DNA from: Alistipes sp. | GTDB taxonomy: Bacteria > Bacteroidota > Bacteroidia > Bacteroidales > Rikenellaceae | Assembly (NCBI GenBank): GCA_021202985.1 | Contig: JAJQCA010000084.1 | Coordinates: forward strand, 20,150 to 84,149 | Length of the DNA: 64,000 nucleotides | Direction of reading: 5' to 3' | In this document: one piece after another, positions 63,950 to 64,000 of the stretch | Layout of the letters: every line of letters begins with the position of its first letter | How positions within the stretch are numbered: the first letter of the stretch is position 1 | Made by a program: the position numbers and the translations under genes | The notes under the pieces: model-generated | The model's input: the letters and a program-made list of their open reading frames with translations, nothing else | The model's database searches: none | What the model was told of the DNA's origin: nothing

Positions 63950-64000
<51 letters not shown>

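Overview
The window is a 64 kb chromosomal segment from a Bacteroidota bacterium, most likely Bacteroidales and plausibly Rikenellaceae/Alistipes-like. The support is Bacteroidota-type promoters (TTTG, a spacer of about 19 nt, then TAnnTTTG), almost no Shine-Dalgarno sequences, and typical families (DUF2851, GSCFA, DUF3078, S46 dipeptidyl-peptidase, MIP18-like DUF59 next to SufE). The first bases of the 16S rRNA gene at the right edge also fit. No prophage, insertion sequence or CRISPR array was seen; most of the window is ordinary core genome.

Layout. 1-900: broken remnants of an outer-membrane protein and a head-GIN (DUF2807) gene, closed by a terminator. 956-9516 (mostly minus): prfC, nadB, a GH25 lysozyme lipoprotein, prmA; then xerD (+); then prfA, a frameshifted CHAP-domain gene and pyrF. 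9517-10047: a probable minus-strand small RNA with a strong promoter and terminator. 10048-13808: xseA/xseB, a methyltransferase, an MBL-fold hydrolase. 13943-24000 (minus): secA, a zeta-toxin-like kinase coupled to a 51-residue partner, DUF2851, DUF59-sufE, a PafA-like phosphatase, a zinc-ribbon membrane protein, GSCFA. 24122-32869 (plus): ispE, acyl-CoA carboxyltransferase with its biotin carrier, MBL hydrolase, trmD, lpxB, FAH, SDR, maf. 33039-39157: a DPP11-type S46 peptidase, a possible structured RNA, and proC-proB-proA. 39260-45123: NAD(P)-binding protein, Fur/PerR plus a 35-residue rubredoxin-like protein, engB, prs, a Sel1-repeat membrane protein, tRNA-Ser(GCT). 45317-52953: an acetyltransferase remnant, a secreted-type hydrolase cut off from its signal peptide, and a carbohydrate-use locus (a GH106-like/GH28 fusion, a GH27 lipoprotein, an AraC regulator). 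52988-59097: NapH-like Fe-S membrane protein, two paralogous membrane proteins, frameshifted flavin reductase, NTase-like protein, esterase, nfo. 59279-64000: aldo/keto reductase, DUF3078 protein, S41 peptidase, and tandem rRNA promoters leading into 16S rRNA.

The genes mainly serve translation (prfA, prfC, prmA, trmD, engB), DNA repair and recombination (xseAB, xerD, nfo), NAD, proline, PRPP and isoprenoid synthesis, Fe-S assembly, envelope work (lpxB, secA, S41 protease) and carbon use. The most unusual features are: several genes interrupted by single-base frameshifts, in which the missing half is intact in another frame; the GH106-like/GH28 fusion, which may attack rhamnogalacturonan; the kinase/51-residue-partner module; and two candidate small RNAs. 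I found no clearly new multi-gene system, and the novelty claims below are modest.
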